From: Schistosoma haematobium
Lineage: Eukaryota > Platyhelminthes > Trematoda > Strigeidida > Schistosomatidae
Length of the DNA: 64,000 bases
Assembly: GCF_000699445.3 (NCBI RefSeq)
Contig: NC_067198.1
Coordinates: 26,361,536-26,425,535, forward strand
Direction of reading: 5' to 3'
Below, one piece after another: positions 36,900-48,845 of the stretch (the stretch's first letter is position 1; every line of letters begins with the position of its first letter). Below the pieces are notes generated by a model. It made no database searches. It was given only the letters and a program-made list of their open reading frames with translations, and had not been told where the DNA came from. A program made the position numbers and the translations under genes.

Positions 36900-37525
36900 T
36901 GAAGTGCAGGACATATTTTAGTGTTAAGAGTCAAAAGCCACGAAAATCTTATTGCTAACTTTCCTCTGGTTATGGATATCTACCAGCTGCCAGAAACACT
37001 ACATTGGACAAAGTGGATACCCCCTGCATCTTTGCCTGCACAAACATCAATTAGCAGTCAAACGCCATGATATATCCTCGCTTATATTAATGCACGTGGA
37101 CAACTGTGGACACACATTCGACTGAGAAAATGTTGGCATCTTGGATAGAGGCAACTCTACAAACACCATAGAATTTTTAGATTCTTGGCACTCAGGTCAA
37201 TCAGCAATCAACAAACACATTAAAATCAATCCAATTCATCAACCGATTAGGAAAATTATGGGCAAATATAGGACTAAGAATCAAATCAATGGGAGATACA
37301 ATCAAAATAAAAAAGTAAACAGTGACAGGTTAAACGTCAACAATAACCAATTACGATCGAGGTCTACAGACAAGCTGTGAGCCATATGTGAAGAAATTCG
37401 AACACTTCACTTCTACCAAAAATTTGTACTGATGATGTCCAGAATAACGATGAAAGCTCCATGACCAAACCATACAACTCAGAGAACAAACCTCTACCAG
37501 GATACCTACCTCACGTTCTAAAATA
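36900..37525 (+). pseudogene. Penelope-like element, GIY-YIG endonuclease remnant
   Basis: Translated from about 36978: CQKHYIGQSGYPLHLCLHKH then QLAVKRHDISSLILMHVDNC, a stop, and ENVGILDRGNSTNTIEF to PIHQPIRKIM. The HYIGQ start, the His-rich helix and the NCGHTFD region fit the GIY-YIG nuclease that follows the RT in Penelope-like elements. The RT part is not recognisable upstream. The 3' segment (about 37300-37460) recurs near 33340-33530. Confidence 0.72.
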
Positions 37526-37913
37526 TATTTACTTTAAAATTATTCTTATCGAAAATAATATATCATGATTTTATATACATATTAATAAATACCATGATAT
37601 ATCAATAAAAAATAAGAGCAAATAGGAAGAAATTTTAGGGGAATCAAGTATTTATATGCCAAGTGGTTTCTTCAAGTGTCATAATAAGATAAAGACTGCC
37701 TATTGGTATTAGTCTATAGGTATACCTTTAACCTGTAGGTATCAACCAATAATTTTTAGAATTGTTAAGCTTAAATATATGAGAATTTTAGATAATACTC
37801 TTCTAGATATCTTTCGTATAACTAAGCAGACTGCTTACTGAATTTCCAGTTCAGAAATGTATGTCTTAAACATTTACTACCTAGTAAAAAGTGAATAATT
37901 AAATTGAACATAT

Positions 37914-38229
37914 TGTAGCGGTAAATAAATCCCCAAAATCAGTAGCTCTGTAAGTCTTCAACATTGCATGCTGACCACATTAATTTTAATGGACTCACCT
38001 AGCTGAAGGCGATCGGTCATGAATCCGCATCAGATCACAATTGAGAACGCCATGCTCAACTTCTCCTGCAACAGCTAGCCAGTTTAGATCAGTCTATCCT
38101 CGATATACTGATAACCTATCAAATATATTTTCGAATTTCCTCGCTTCTGTCTTTTGATTTCACTTGGTGAGTACGGTTCATAGTAGGTGTTACTGGTCGA
38201 AGCGTTGCAAACTTCAAATATCTATGACA
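37914..38229 (+). mobile_element. 5' LTR of a CsRn1-like Gypsy retrotransposon
   Basis: Starts TGTAGCGGTAAATAAATCC and ends near TCTATGACA, just before a tRNA-Trp-type primer-binding site. A second, partial copy in reverse lies at 55485-55666. Gag-like sequence follows downstream, so this is the 5' LTR of a truncated provirus-like copy; no 3' LTR was seen. Confidence 0.68.
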
Positions 38230-38236
38230 TCTCTAT

Positions 38237-38252
38237 TGGTGAGCCGACGTGA
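38237..38252 (+). other. Primer-binding site, tRNA-Trp type
   Basis: TGGTGAGCCGACGTGA matches the complement of the tRNA-Trp 3' end (expected TGGTGACCCCGACGTGA) except for one lost base and one change. CsRn1-clade Gypsy elements are known to use tRNA-Trp as primer. Confidence 0.65.
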
Positions 38253-38397
38253 TGTGGTACACCAACTTGTAAACTGTGAGTCTGTTCCTTTATGGAACTT
38301 CATATATTATTGCTTTATTTTAAATTTTATATATTATATGTCTTTTGATGTTATTGGATGTTTTTTCCTCGTTCATTCCTGTACTTTCATGCTCACT

Positions 38398-38620
38398 ATG
38401 ACGAAACAGACACCTAAGGTAACTAACGTCAATTCTATGACACCACCTTCATTTCAGCTAATGCCATTTTGACCTGAAAACATCGAAGCCTGGTTCTGCT
38501 ACACAAAGGCCGACTTCTACGAGCACGGCGTGACCCATACATGTGCACATTTCCTCGCAGTTATGAAGTCACCATCGCGCAAATTTAACAGGTACGTCAT
38601 ATCTATTATTTCTGAACACC
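38398..38620 (+). pseudogene. Gypsy (CsRn1-like) gag N-terminus, broken
   Basis: ATG at 38398 reads MTKQTPKVTNVNSMTPPSFQ to PF, then a stop at 38470 where the family has Trp, then PENIEAWFCYTKADFYEHGV and ending near RKFNRYV. The pattern F-W-P-E-N-x-E-x-W-F is typical of gag in this clade. The sequence then drops into AT-rich DNA, so gag-pol is truncated. Confidence 0.7.
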
Positions 38621-39295
38621 TATTCTTTTAAGTACATCTTTGATAAATTCTTTATGGTGTTAATTTTTAAAAACCCTACTGATATTTTTTTCTGGTTTAG
38701 AAATTTTTACACATTCAAATGTTCTCTTTCAATATAAACCTAGAAAATCCGTCTAAAATATTGTTTTATGTTCTTTTTTAAACAGTTTCATTAATTCAAT
38801 TTTACTAGGAAAAATCTTTCATCGAATCACTTTTAAAAAATTATTTTCAAAGGTATGTAGTGAATAATTAGTGTATTTGGTTTTAGTATATTTCAGCTGT
38901 GTATATACAATAGGTAAAGTACTTTATTTTATCTAATTTGGTTTTTGTTAGATAAAATGAATATTTTGAAGATGTTATTTCCATGATAAGTTTCCAAATA
39001 TATGCAAAGTACCATATATGTTGAATCTGTATCTGAAGTTTCAAATATTTTAACATTCACTGTCTCCTATAGTTCACATAGAGATAAAATCTATCAAAAC
39101 AAAAACAAAAAAACTTTAGTCTCTTAGATCCTTCTCAGAGCTTATTCAATTAGGTCTGTCAATAATTTAGACAAGTATTGATTTATAATATTTTTAAATT
39201 ACATTTTAATGTTACTGCTTAGAAGCGTAGTCAAATTTTGTAACTAAATACCAACATTAAAATGTAAAAAAAAGATTGTAATTTACACAAAACAG

Positions 39296-39420
39296 TTGGA
39301 ATGTGGTTGGTAAAAGAATTTCAAGACAGTCGTTTTATCCTATTCGAAACTTGTCAGATAGATATGTGCAATAATCTGAGCCATAAAAAAATAACCAAAG
39401 CTGAGATTATTTTTACAAAT
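39296..39420 (-). repeat. Degenerate family A SINE
   Basis: The minus strand retains the outline of the family A ribozyme: CTGACAAG, a stem II outline, then AAAAC where GAAAC is required. Both core segments are mutated. Only the ribozyme part and a short flank are recognisable. Confidence 0.55.
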
Positions 39421-39669
39421 ATTTATCAGAGATTGAACTGAAATTTTAACAGAAATTAAGCATCGGATATATGGAAAACATCAAATATATAAGCGATATA
39501 CTTGTAATAAGTGAAAGACTGACATTTTTGTTTATTAACCTGAAGAAACTCAAACCAGTTTATTGAGCAAATTTCAATTTCTTGGACTATTTCAAAAAAA
39601 CATTTAATAATGAACATTCCTAGAAAACTAAATATTTTTATTTCAAGAAATGTTGATCAGCAACGGTTA

Positions 39670-39702
39670 AAATTCTTCTTCTCCTTCTTCTTCTTCTTCA
39701 CC
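39670..39702. repeat. CTT-rich tract
   Basis: Imperfect CTT/CTC repeat of about 30 bases (CTTCTTCTCCTTCTTCTTC). Confidence 0.85.
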
Positions 39703-40077
39703 ATAACAAAAAAAGATTTTTTACAGGAATGATTAACTCCATTATTTGAAGATAAATATAGTAGACCTTGAATGTGAATTCTATTGCTTTTGATGACAAT
39801 TAGCTATTTGATTGAATTCTGATACCAATTATGATAAATCAACGTAACTATAAAAGCAAAACTATCAGTGAATACTAGCAGTGAAGCCTTGAAAATATAG
39901 TCTTCTGACAATTAAGAAAGATCAGACAACATTCCTAGTGACTAAGTGAAACAATATTAGAAATTACAAATTTGCATATACTTACTTAATATATTTATTT
40001 TCCCTAATATGAAAAAGCAATAAAAATTTCAAATAATAACGTAGCTTAAAATCTGAAAATATTACGGAACTTATTTT

Positions 40078-40490
40078 CTTACTAACTTAAGCTTATTACT
40101 CCTCATGAGGTATAAGACCTCATTAAATGATTACCAAACTGCTCTATTCTGAACTCATCTTTTCAACTGTTATTATTGTTTTTTCCTCTATTTAACATCA
40201 GCTTCTGATTGCAGGTACCATGTGTATTTCAGTATTCTTTGACCATGAGGATTCAAAGTTAAGGTTCACTTTTTGATGGAATCTGATAATTTCCTGAAAG
40301 TGTTTCCTATCTACATTCAAAGTCTTCTCCTAATTTTGTTCCTAACTCGAACGTTTATTTTTGTCACAGTTAATTACCGTTGATGATCTCTGGCCAAGGG
40401 ATTTGAAATATCATATATAGTCAGTTTATTATGAGTACCTGTATATTTTAAATCAGAGCTGGAGTAGTTTTCAAAGCTGAATTAAACATT
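40078..40490 (-). pseudogene. Old RTE 3' relic
   Basis: On the minus strand the decayed tail and 3' end lie near 40080-40110 (TTACTAACTTAAGC, ATTACTCCTCATGAGG). GATGATCTCTGGCCAAGGGA near 40382 aligns to the HWPDTISN region. Diverged and without ORF. Confidence 0.55.
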
Positions 40491-41066
40491 AAAAGAAAAT
40501 CAGTTGAAAATTATCTGTTTATCAGGTTTCAATTCAAAACTTGAATAAAACTCTACATGGCACAATTGGCAAATAAATTAAACTGGTCGTATAATGAAAT
40601 TTGAAATTACATATATCGTAAAGCCATTTGGCTTATAAATCATGCATTAATAGTATATAACGATACACTAAAAACAAAACGATACTAATTTGGCATAATT
40701 TAAAATTAACATTTACGATATAAAGGATTAATAAATTTTACTTAATGGTATGATATTTACATGGTTAAAGTAAAAGTTCTATCAAAGTCTTAGGATACAA
40801 TTAAATACTGGGCAAACAACTTCCAATTTATACTAAATCGTAAATGGTTATGTAAGAATAAGATTATCGATTTGATTTTGTAATAAAATACATTCTTTAA
40901 GTAATAAATTCACAGATCCTATCTTCCTATAACAAAAAACATTTGCTTAAATCTTTTTTCTTTATTGAAATCATTTAAGCGAACATTATCAGTGTATTTC
41001 ATATAATTAATTAAAATCTACATTTTATTTCATTTAACATTATTGAGATTATTAGTTAATGTAATA

Positions 41067-41330
41067 TTAGAATCAGAAGGGGTTTTGTGGAGATTGTAAT
41101 AATTTCAATGATTGAGATCATGAGTCAGTTGAAGCTAGACAACCATGGGACACCTGGAATCACTGAACGGCCATTTCATCCTATTGCAGGACTCATCAGC
41201 ATTGAACATCCACGACCCCACCATGAGAGATTCGAACCCGGGACCTATGAAGTTTTGCATGGTGGTCTAGCTTCAATTGACTCATGATCTAAACTATTGA
41301 AATTACTACAATCTCAACAAAACCTCTTCT
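41067..41330 (-). mobile_element. Family B SINE with both arms
   Basis: Left arm begins CAGAAGGGGTTTTG and right arm ends CAAAACCTCTTCTG. Between them lie a minus-strand ribozyme with intact core and a partial head with B box (GGTTCGAATCTC on minus). An ATATTA hexamer near both ends is too short to call as a duplication. Confidence 0.75.
41157..41208 (-). ncRNA. Hammerhead ribozyme, family B, core intact
   Basis: Minus strand: CTGATGA, stem II GTCC/GGAT, GAAA, GTT cleavage triplet, stem I CAATG/CAGTG with one mismatch. All catalytic-core positions are present. Confidence 0.65.
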
Positions 41331-41343
41331 GATATTAATCAAC

Positions 41344-41712
41344 ATATGCTCACTAGTGACTGGCTTCAAGGTGTATATCCTAGAGTTCTAGTGAGAAGCA
41401 GTGACCAGTGCACTTCAACAGGGTCTGTTGTGAGATAGTAACTCACTAATGACAATGGTGGATGTGTCGCTCAATTTCGTGAAGTAGTTGAAGTTAGACA
41501 TGAACACCATTGGATGCCGGCTCAATGGTTTAGTGGTTAAGCGCTCACACACGGGACTGATAGGTGCTGGGTTTAAATCTCGCGAGGTGGGATCGTTGAT
41601 GCGCACTGCTGAGGAGTCCTTCAATAGTATGAAACGGCCGTTCAGTGCTTCCAGGTTTTCCATGGTAGTCTGGCTTCAATTGACTCATGGTCTCAACTGT
41701 TGGAATATCAGA
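41344..41712 (+). mobile_element. Family B SINE, long-form copy abutting the previous one
   Basis: It carries the same extra internal segment as the 22224 copy, then head (GGCTCAATGGTTTAGTGG, GGTTTAAATCTC) and ribozyme. It follows the copy ending near 41330 with almost no spacer. Positions 41422-41620 are identical, base for base, to 53251-53449. Confidence 0.75.
41599..41653 (+). ncRNA. Hammerhead ribozyme, family B, stem II weakened
   Basis: CTGAGGA and GAAA are intact, the cleavage triplet is GTT, and stem I CACTG/CAGTG is perfect. Stem II has the GTCC/GTAT damage also found at 22541-22596. Confidence 0.6.
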
Positions 41713-42775
41713 ATATTAGTTTAGTAGCCTTAAATTCTTTATAACTTTAAACAGTATCTAATTACCGAAAACTCATGTTTCATCATTCTATATGGATAAG
41801 CATAGAAACAATTTACATTTTTGTATTTTCGACTATAAAACATTTTTCATGTTATCAGTATGAGCATTTTAGAATAAAATAGTTCTGATGTGAAAAAATG
41901 TCACCTGTTATCAGCTATTTGTATTAAATTTCAATGGATATATTCAGGTAATGAATCTGTGGTTGTCGGTATTCAATATAATCCTTAAACTTCGTGTACA
42001 GATACTCCTGATAACCGTCACTAGACAACGCCTCAACGGTGTATTAATCAAAAGGTGAATACTATGTGCTGAATAAGTTTATTATTGCACCACACACAGA
42101 TCACCAAAATTACAAGTACACTAAGCGAGAATGAAAGATTAGTGCCGGGATTAAAATGTACATATATATACATGTTGAAATGAATGAATCATCGAATCAA
42201 TTAAGAGACTATTAGTAAGGCTAGCCGAATAAATATATGAGTAGGCAGTAAGCGATGCTCAAGAATACATATTCATACAAGTGCAACAGTAATAAAGGCA
42301 CAATGATATAGATAAGTTGTTATTATATGAATGACTCTGTCCGTTAAATAAGTTACCAAAAGGACTGAACCAAATTAAATGTGAACAAACTCAATTGCAC
42401 GTGAGTTGCTATGAATCATATCTAGTCATTAAATATTTGGATTTTATTATCTCCAGAAAATTTCTTTCTACTTCAAATACACTTTCCTAACAATTCCAAT
42501 GAAAACTATCTTCTTAAAAGTAAAAACATAGTAGACAAGCTTCAGTAAAAATAATTGCTGTGAATATGTAGACTTTTAAAGATAGTTTATACATGTATTA
42601 TCAAACTAATAAGAAGCTCTTCAGAAACATAAACAGTTAAAATGAATTGGAATATTCACAATATTCGTCTAATTAATAGTGTTTTTCATTACTTATTTCC
42701 TCAGTGATAATTCAATCTTATTAAAAATAATACCTATATAAACCACTTGTTACAACATGGAAATATTGGTTTGCT

Positions 42776-43117
42776 ATGCTTGAACTTCTGAAATTATTTC
42801 ATATCGTTCAATACTCGACAATGGGGATGTTTCTCCAAGAAAATTCCGCTACATGTCATTTTAAACAAAAAAACATGTTTAATCACCCACTAGACTTGAA
42901 TTTTTACTTCTCGATTTCTGACACAAGAAAACGTCAGTCAGCAAACGGTGTCATCGAAATTTATACTATGTTCCTAAATACCCTAAATCAATTATCGTCA
43001 TACAGCCCTTTCATGATAATCTTTCAAAATGATCTGCAAAATCAAAAGAATCCATTGGAAATAAATCTGTATCAAGGATTTGTAAACAGTAGTAGCTTTT
43101 CCAGTACACTGAAATAA
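42776..43117 (+). CDS. Hypothetical ORF, 113 aa
   Basis: An open frame in DNA otherwise closed in all frames. Residues are mixed rather than low-complexity (SDTRKRQSANGVIEIYTMFL in the middle). The frame stays open about 40 bases upstream of the Met. No recognised domain, signal peptide or membrane segment. It could be an exon, a relic, or chance. Confidence 0.25.
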   Translation: MLELLKLFHIVQYSTMGMFLQENSATCHFKQKNMFNHPLDLNFYFSISDTRKRQSANGVIEIYTMFLNTLNQLSSYSPFMIIFQNDLQNQKNPLEINLYQGFVNSSSFSSTLK

Positions 43118-43315
43118 AGCTTAATTTTTGCTTTCAAAACTAACATATCTAATTATCCCACTATTGTTCAAAGCTGGTTCAAACTTGTAACAGTTCATCA
43201 TTCGTTCCTGTTTGCTTCTTCATCAATTTTATTTTTCTTAAGTTTACAATTAACTCTCACACTTTACATCTATTCAAATTACGTCTTCACTGCCCTTTCA
43301 TACTATTAGCTAGTA

Positions 43316-43792
43316 TCAGTATGGAGTTCTGTTGATTATTAAGTTATTGATTGAGACCATGAGCCAATTGATGTTAGACCACCGTTGGAAACCTGGAAAC
43401 ACTTGACGGCCGTTTCGTCCTATCGTGGGACTACTCAGCAGTGTACATCCACGATCCCGCTCTCGGGATTCGAACCAAGGGCCTTCAGTCTCGCGCGCGA
43501 ACGCTTAATCTACTGGACCACTGAGCTGGTATCCATTGGTGTTAGTGTCTAATATCAACCAATCCACGAGATTGCGCGACCATCTTCCATTGCACTGAGG
43601 TAGATACCTTTCTCATCTGACATGGATTAGCTCCACTGGTAAAAGTTTCTCAGCAGAACTACGAAAATTCTTACGAATGAGATCGTGGATGAGCACTGCT
43701 GAAGAGTCACACGATATGATAAAACGGTTGTCCATTGCTCTCATTTTTTCAATGATGGTCTAACATCAATCGATTCATGATTTCAATCAAAA
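43316..43792. mobile_element. Family B SINE, two ribozymes, with 12-bp TSD
   Basis: A 477-bp insertion between copies of TATTAGCTAGTA (43304-43315 and 43793-43804). The left half has a minus-strand ribozyme (CTGAGTA, core G lost) and tRNA-like head. The right half, near 43690, has a plus-strand ribozyme (CTGAAGA intact, but AAAA where GAAA is needed). It belongs to the ATGAACCGATTGATG subfamily. Another inverted two-ribozyme structure that inserted as one unit. Confidence 0.82.
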
Positions 43793-44265
43793 TATTAGCT
43801 AGTAATTCTCTAATAATATGAGTTTCCTAAATAACTTTCTGATAATACACAACCAATCTTTTATTAAAAACACGCTACTGTGCAATGTAAATAGAATATA
43901 ATTATGTTATTACAACTTTGATAAATGACATTGCTAAAAATAGAAGCACTTTTACGTAAATTGGCTTTTATTTTATCTCTGCTATGTACTTACTACTGTA
44001 AATAGAATAATTATAAAGATCTACGAGATAATAAAAATATTCAACATGTAGACCACTAATAGTTTATGTTTGACAACGTAATTTACCACTTTGAACTTAC
44101 TCAAAATATTAATTAATAATAAGAATATTATAGTAACTAAGGATAAAATTAATCGATACATAAGATTTTACTAACTTTGAATAATACTAATAATACTAAT
44201 AGTGACGTATCAATTAAAAATTTTACCAAAATATTAAACTATAAATGAATTTAGTAATTAATTAT

Positions 44266-44530
44266 CAGTATAGAGGTTGTGGAGATTATTAAGTTTCTGA
44301 TTGAGATCATGAACCGATTGACGTTAAACCACCATGAAAAACCTGGAAGCACTGAACGGCCGTTTCATCCTATTGTAGGACTCCTCAGCAGTACTCATCC
44401 ACGATTCCACCTCGCGAGATTCAAACCTTGCACCTATCAGTCTCGTGTGTGAGTGCTCAATCACTACACCACTGAGGCGGTATCCGATGGTGATAGTGCC
44501 TAACATCAACCAATCCACGAAATTGATTTC
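44266..44530 (-). mobile_element. Family B SINE with intact ribozyme
   Basis: Left arm of the ATGAACCGATTGACG subfamily, then a minus-strand ribozyme (44345-44397) and tRNA-like head with B-box remnant. The right arm is missing, so the copy is truncated near 44525. Confidence 0.75.
44345..44397 (-). ncRNA. Type I hammerhead ribozyme, family B, core intact
   Basis: Minus strand: CTGAGGA, stem II GTCC/GGAT (one wobble) with loop TACAATA, GAAA, stem III ACGGCCGT, cleavage GTT, stem I TACTG/CAGTG. Good candidate for activity. Confidence 0.72.
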
Positions 44531-46795
44531 ATCAAAGAAAAATATTTTTTCACTCAATATTAATTACTATATAAGTAAATTAATTGAATTAACAAAAAGT
44601 AGTTTTCTATTTAAAATAAACATATATGATACATTTGTTTATTATTGAATTGTTTTTTAAAGTACAACATTGAAATAATAACAAAATATATTTATCATAA
44701 AATCATCTTTTTTATTGTAGTACTATTATTTGAGATTATAAATTTCTGTAGGTCATTCTTCAAGAATATTAAATGATGTACGTTTGCTACGCTTATGTTA
44801 TTGGTCTGAATAAGTTAGCTATAACATCTTCAACGAAGAAACTTAAAATAAGATGAGTTTGAATGTTAATCGGAGTAAAAACTATTTTTTTAAGATTGGA
44901 GATATGCTTTGATGTTAAGTTACAATTAAGACGAAACTTAAATTCGTAGCTTCTTGCCAATGACCTTCAACCATGTAACACCAATTTAATATAATCTATG
45001 TTAAGTCAAACGAGTATGACTATCAACCATTTTGATTGATAAAGTTCAGTGGTCACTAAGTACTGGGTGAAAATGATCAAACATTGGTCAAACAGTATGA
45101 ATATCTATGCTTTGAAATAATAATTTATTGATAACATAAAATGTTAGCATTACTAACTTCGATGGTTCTGAGAAATTTTTTATTGCTCTGAAGTTACTGA
45201 TAAATCGTGAACTGACACTGATTGTTAAACCGCTAAAGATTATAAAATATTAGCCAAATATCCCATCCTACGTTTCATAGTCATTCACTATGAGGACCAA
45301 CAACATTACAAACCTGTTGGAAGCCAGGACTATTACCAGAAATCTTGAAGGTTTAGTCAGATTGTTCAATTTGTATGATTCAAGTTATGAAAATGATTTT
45401 TAGATGATGGATTTATAAAGGTAACAGATAGTAAAGAGATCCAATGTTCAATAAACATTGACTCTCAATTTTCGTATTTTGTAGATGGTTGTGATTTCAT
45501 ATACAATAAATTACGGCGGTGATACAATATTAAGAATAGAAAGGAACCACAAATTCTCCAAGTTATTGTTCACTTGTCGTTAATATTATGTAACATTTGA
45601 GATGATTTTAATTAAAAAAGGAATTTTCCATTAACAGTGAATGATCATTTCGACTTGTGAGAGCATTAATTTACTGTTTTGTTCAATAAAACTCTTTAAT
45701 TCTGAGAAAAGTTATCAAGTTATGACGATATCAGTTTATGGCTCTTGTGGGACAAAAGTATTTTACAGGGTTTTACCACTGGTAAAACAATTAAAATAAG
45801 CATATATATACCCTATGTGCTTTTTCTCAAATAGTACTTGTAACGCTATGGCTCTCTTATAGAGAAAAAAAAAATAACTGCACTATAAATAAAATTCTTT
45901 TTCATCATGGTTCATTAACTTGCTCATTTACACACTGAAACCGAAGTTCATCATTTATAGATTTGACCATTGGTGAAATTGTCATTTCAGTCTCATACTG
46001 GAATAAAACGGATGGTTAGTGCTTTCTGGTTCACATTTATTATCTACCTAAAGTCAATCATTGATGTAGACAACAAAAAATTATATTTTATGTCTTCTAT
46101 GATTAATCATAGAATAAGAACAAAAGCTTTGCTTCAAAGTTGATTTAATTACACTAATAGACGTTTTTATTAATGTGAATACAACTGACTTTAAAGTTCT
46201 AAAAACATTTATAGTTAGTACAAAAGTATAAAACTGTATTTAGACTAAAACAATCAAACAATAAAAAACATGAGTATAGAAACTAATCGAACAGATTTGT
46301 AACATATCTCAGATTATGTAATGAATAGTATTAGAACTAATGTAATCAATGTAATTACATTGTAATATAAACATAAATATCACATATATAATAGTTTTTC
46401 TAAAAACAAAATATGAAACATTTCATTGTATAGTATATAAAGTACACAAACTATACAGAATAATGCATTTTACTCACTATATAACTAAGAAAAATATACT
46501 TAACAGAAATGAAATAGTTGGTTTAGTATATATCCCCGTTGAAACATGTCTGTTATCTGGATTTTGGAAATAATCATAATAATGACAATCATATTAATAT
46601 TTCTATCTTGATTCATTTGGTAATGATCTGAGATAAGAATTCTGTATTCTGTTCCTAGTCAATATTAATTTCTATTGAATATTATATATAGACTAAGAAT
46701 TATTTAGATGGTGTAAATCATCAAACAGAAAACTCGAAAAAGATCAACAACAAGTAAGAAAGATTAAACAGGAGATTCCTATCCTATCACAACAG

Positions 46796-46837
<42 letters not shown>

Positions 46838-47234
46838 CTTTGATACTTGGAACAATCCTATTCAAATACAGCAACATAAGGATACCTATCTATGTATGCG
46901 AATTGTTCCAAGTGACATAAAAACTTAACTGCAGATATTGTGGATAATATTATTCACTACTAGAATGGCAAATATTCTGAGATAAAGAAGATTAATTTCA
47001 CATTATATACTCTGAATCATTCACATCCGTTCTGATTCGCATGAGCAATTAATTTTATAAATATCATTTTGTGCGTAATATGCATAAATTCATTTAGTTT
47101 ACCAGTGAAAAACAATTAGAAATACGTCCCATGTTTATGCAAGTAATGAACAAACAAAATAACTAAGAGAAAGAGATTATGAAGTAATTGAATTCAAGAA
47201 ACATGTATTATTTAATAAAACTGAAAGAAATTAC
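44531..47234. other. AT-rich DNA, mostly featureless
   Basis: Holds the (AT)n tract at 46798-46834. No ORF beyond chance, no repeat shared with the rest of the window. Confidence 0.55.
46798..46834. repeat. (AT)n microsatellite
   Basis: Uninterrupted AT tract of about 37 bases in AT-rich DNA without genes. Confidence 0.95.
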
Positions 47235-47645
47235 AGAAAAAAGCAATAGTAAAGGTACACCCATCTGACAAGTCCGAAATAGGACGAAATAAGATTCCAC
47301 TGCTAGCTACCATCCATCTTCGCTTATAATGAAATCCACACATGATACACATATGTCAATAAGAAACTGATCAATTGCAGTCCTAAACATCAATGAGAAG
47401 ATTCAAACAAATAATACAAAACTGAATAAAATTTCACCCCATTGCACAAGCTAGTGGCTATCTGGACTCAATAGGTAAGTAGACAAAACGATAACGTTTG
47501 AACCGAACGGTACTGGGTTTCAGTCCAGGATTGAATATCAACTCTTGGATGCAGATACATCCAGCTGATGAGTTTCAAATAGGATGAAACATGAGTCCTT
47601 GACCCAATGCTAGCCATCATTTATCTTTGCTTACAATAGTAATGA
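47235..47645 (+). mobile_element. Family A SINE, tandem (direct) pair
   Basis: Two plus-strand ribozymes about 295 bases apart (47252-47300 and 47548-47607), joined by the rest of the monomer with a tRNA-like head (B-box-like GGTTTCAGTCC near 47516). This is the head-to-tail arrangement known for Sm-alpha satellite repeats. The first ribozyme lacks its stem III/cleavage region and has CTGACAA; the second keeps CTGATGA and GAAA. Confidence 0.75.
47548..47607 (+). ncRNA. Hammerhead ribozyme, family A, core intact with wobble stem II
   Basis: CTGATGA, stem II GTTT/GGAT held by wobble and A-U pairs, GAAA, stem III ACATGAGT, cleavage triplet GTC. The stem II changes largely keep pairing. Plausibly active but weakened. 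Confidence 0.65.
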
Positions 47646-47705
47646 TAAACACTAAAGATTAAATATTTATACAAATTCTGTAATAATTGCCTAATAACTA
47701 TTTAA

Positions 47706-48025
47706 ATGGTTGAGATCATGAATCAATTGAAGCTAAACAACCATGGAAAACCTGGAATCAGTGGACGTCCGTTTCATCTTATTGTGGGACTCTTCAGCAG
47801 AGCAAAACCACGACCCCGTCTCGCGGGATTCAAACCCAGCACCTATCGGTCTCGTGCGTGAGCGCTTAACCACTAGACCACTGAGCCGGTATCTAATGGA
47901 GTCCCACTAAAGGAAGAAACGGCCGTCCAGTGCTCCCAGGTGTTCCATGGTGGTCTAGCTTCAATTGACTCATGATCTCAACTATTGAAATTACTACAAT
48001 CTCCACAAAAAAACCCTTCTGCTAT
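47706..48025 (-). mobile_element. Family B SINE with 14-bp TSD
   Basis: A 320-bp insertion between copies of TAATAACTATTTAA (47692-47705 and 48026-48039). A complete minus-strand ribozyme and head are followed by the 3' half of a second ribozyme on plus (GAAACGGCCGTCCAGTGC near 47918) and the CCCTTCTG end. Confidence 0.85.
47753..47803 (-). ncRNA. Hammerhead ribozyme, family B, core intact
   Basis: Minus strand CTGAAGA, GAAA and GTC are intact. Stem II is GTCC against AGAT (one wobble, one mismatch). Stem III ACGGACGT and a stem I of CTCTG/CACTG are imperfect. Possibly weakly active. Confidence 0.6.
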
Positions 48026-48845
48026 TAATAACTATTTAATTAATCTGTTTGGCTCATTATGTTACCAAGAATCACTACAAGGGCAGTCTAACAAACAAAT
48101 AGTTTCCATAAAGTTTTTTTTCTTGTTTGAATTCGACAGAAAAAAAAGAATAATTAACAACTAAAAAGAATAAATTCACAATATTTTTTGTAGATTCTAA
48201 TCAACTGCTTACAATTCAGATTTATAAGTAAATTTCACTGTTTCATTCTGTGAATTAAATAATTTATAAACGAATTTTTTTTATTATGATCAACAATATT
48301 AAGATCTACTTCAATTGGATACTCAGAACAAGTGAAAGTATCAATTAAATTCACCTAACCTGTTGGTCTTCTTCATTATTGCAAAATATTGTTCTGAAAA
48401 TTAAGTAGTTTTAATAGATTACTGAATTACTAATTACATTGTAATATGTTTACAGTAATATAAGATATTTTTGGAAATTATCAAATTCTTCCAGACTATA
48501 TATATATACGTTTATGTGTTTATACTCATCAAGATTTCTTATAACAAAAGAAATATTAACAATCATTGATCCAACAATTACTACTGAAGTGTTATCATAT
48601 CGATGAACATATCAAATGTGTCTTTGTTACTTATTCTGTAATTTAATAAAACTTTCATAATGATAAGATTTATTTCCAGTCCAATCTTTCAAATGTATCT
48701 CAGTAATGAAGAGAAGATAAAAGTTACAACATATATACTATCTTTAATCTGAATGTAAATAATTATAATCTCATCTGTTCTTGAATGAAATTTCAATTAA
48801 TATATACCCAGAGAATCTGATTAAACAAAAGAACATAATGTTGAA

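Noticed and set aside
41067..41712. A single target duplication around the two abutting family B copies
   Set aside because: Only short AT-rich matches (ATATTA-type) are found near the ends, too short to separate from chance.
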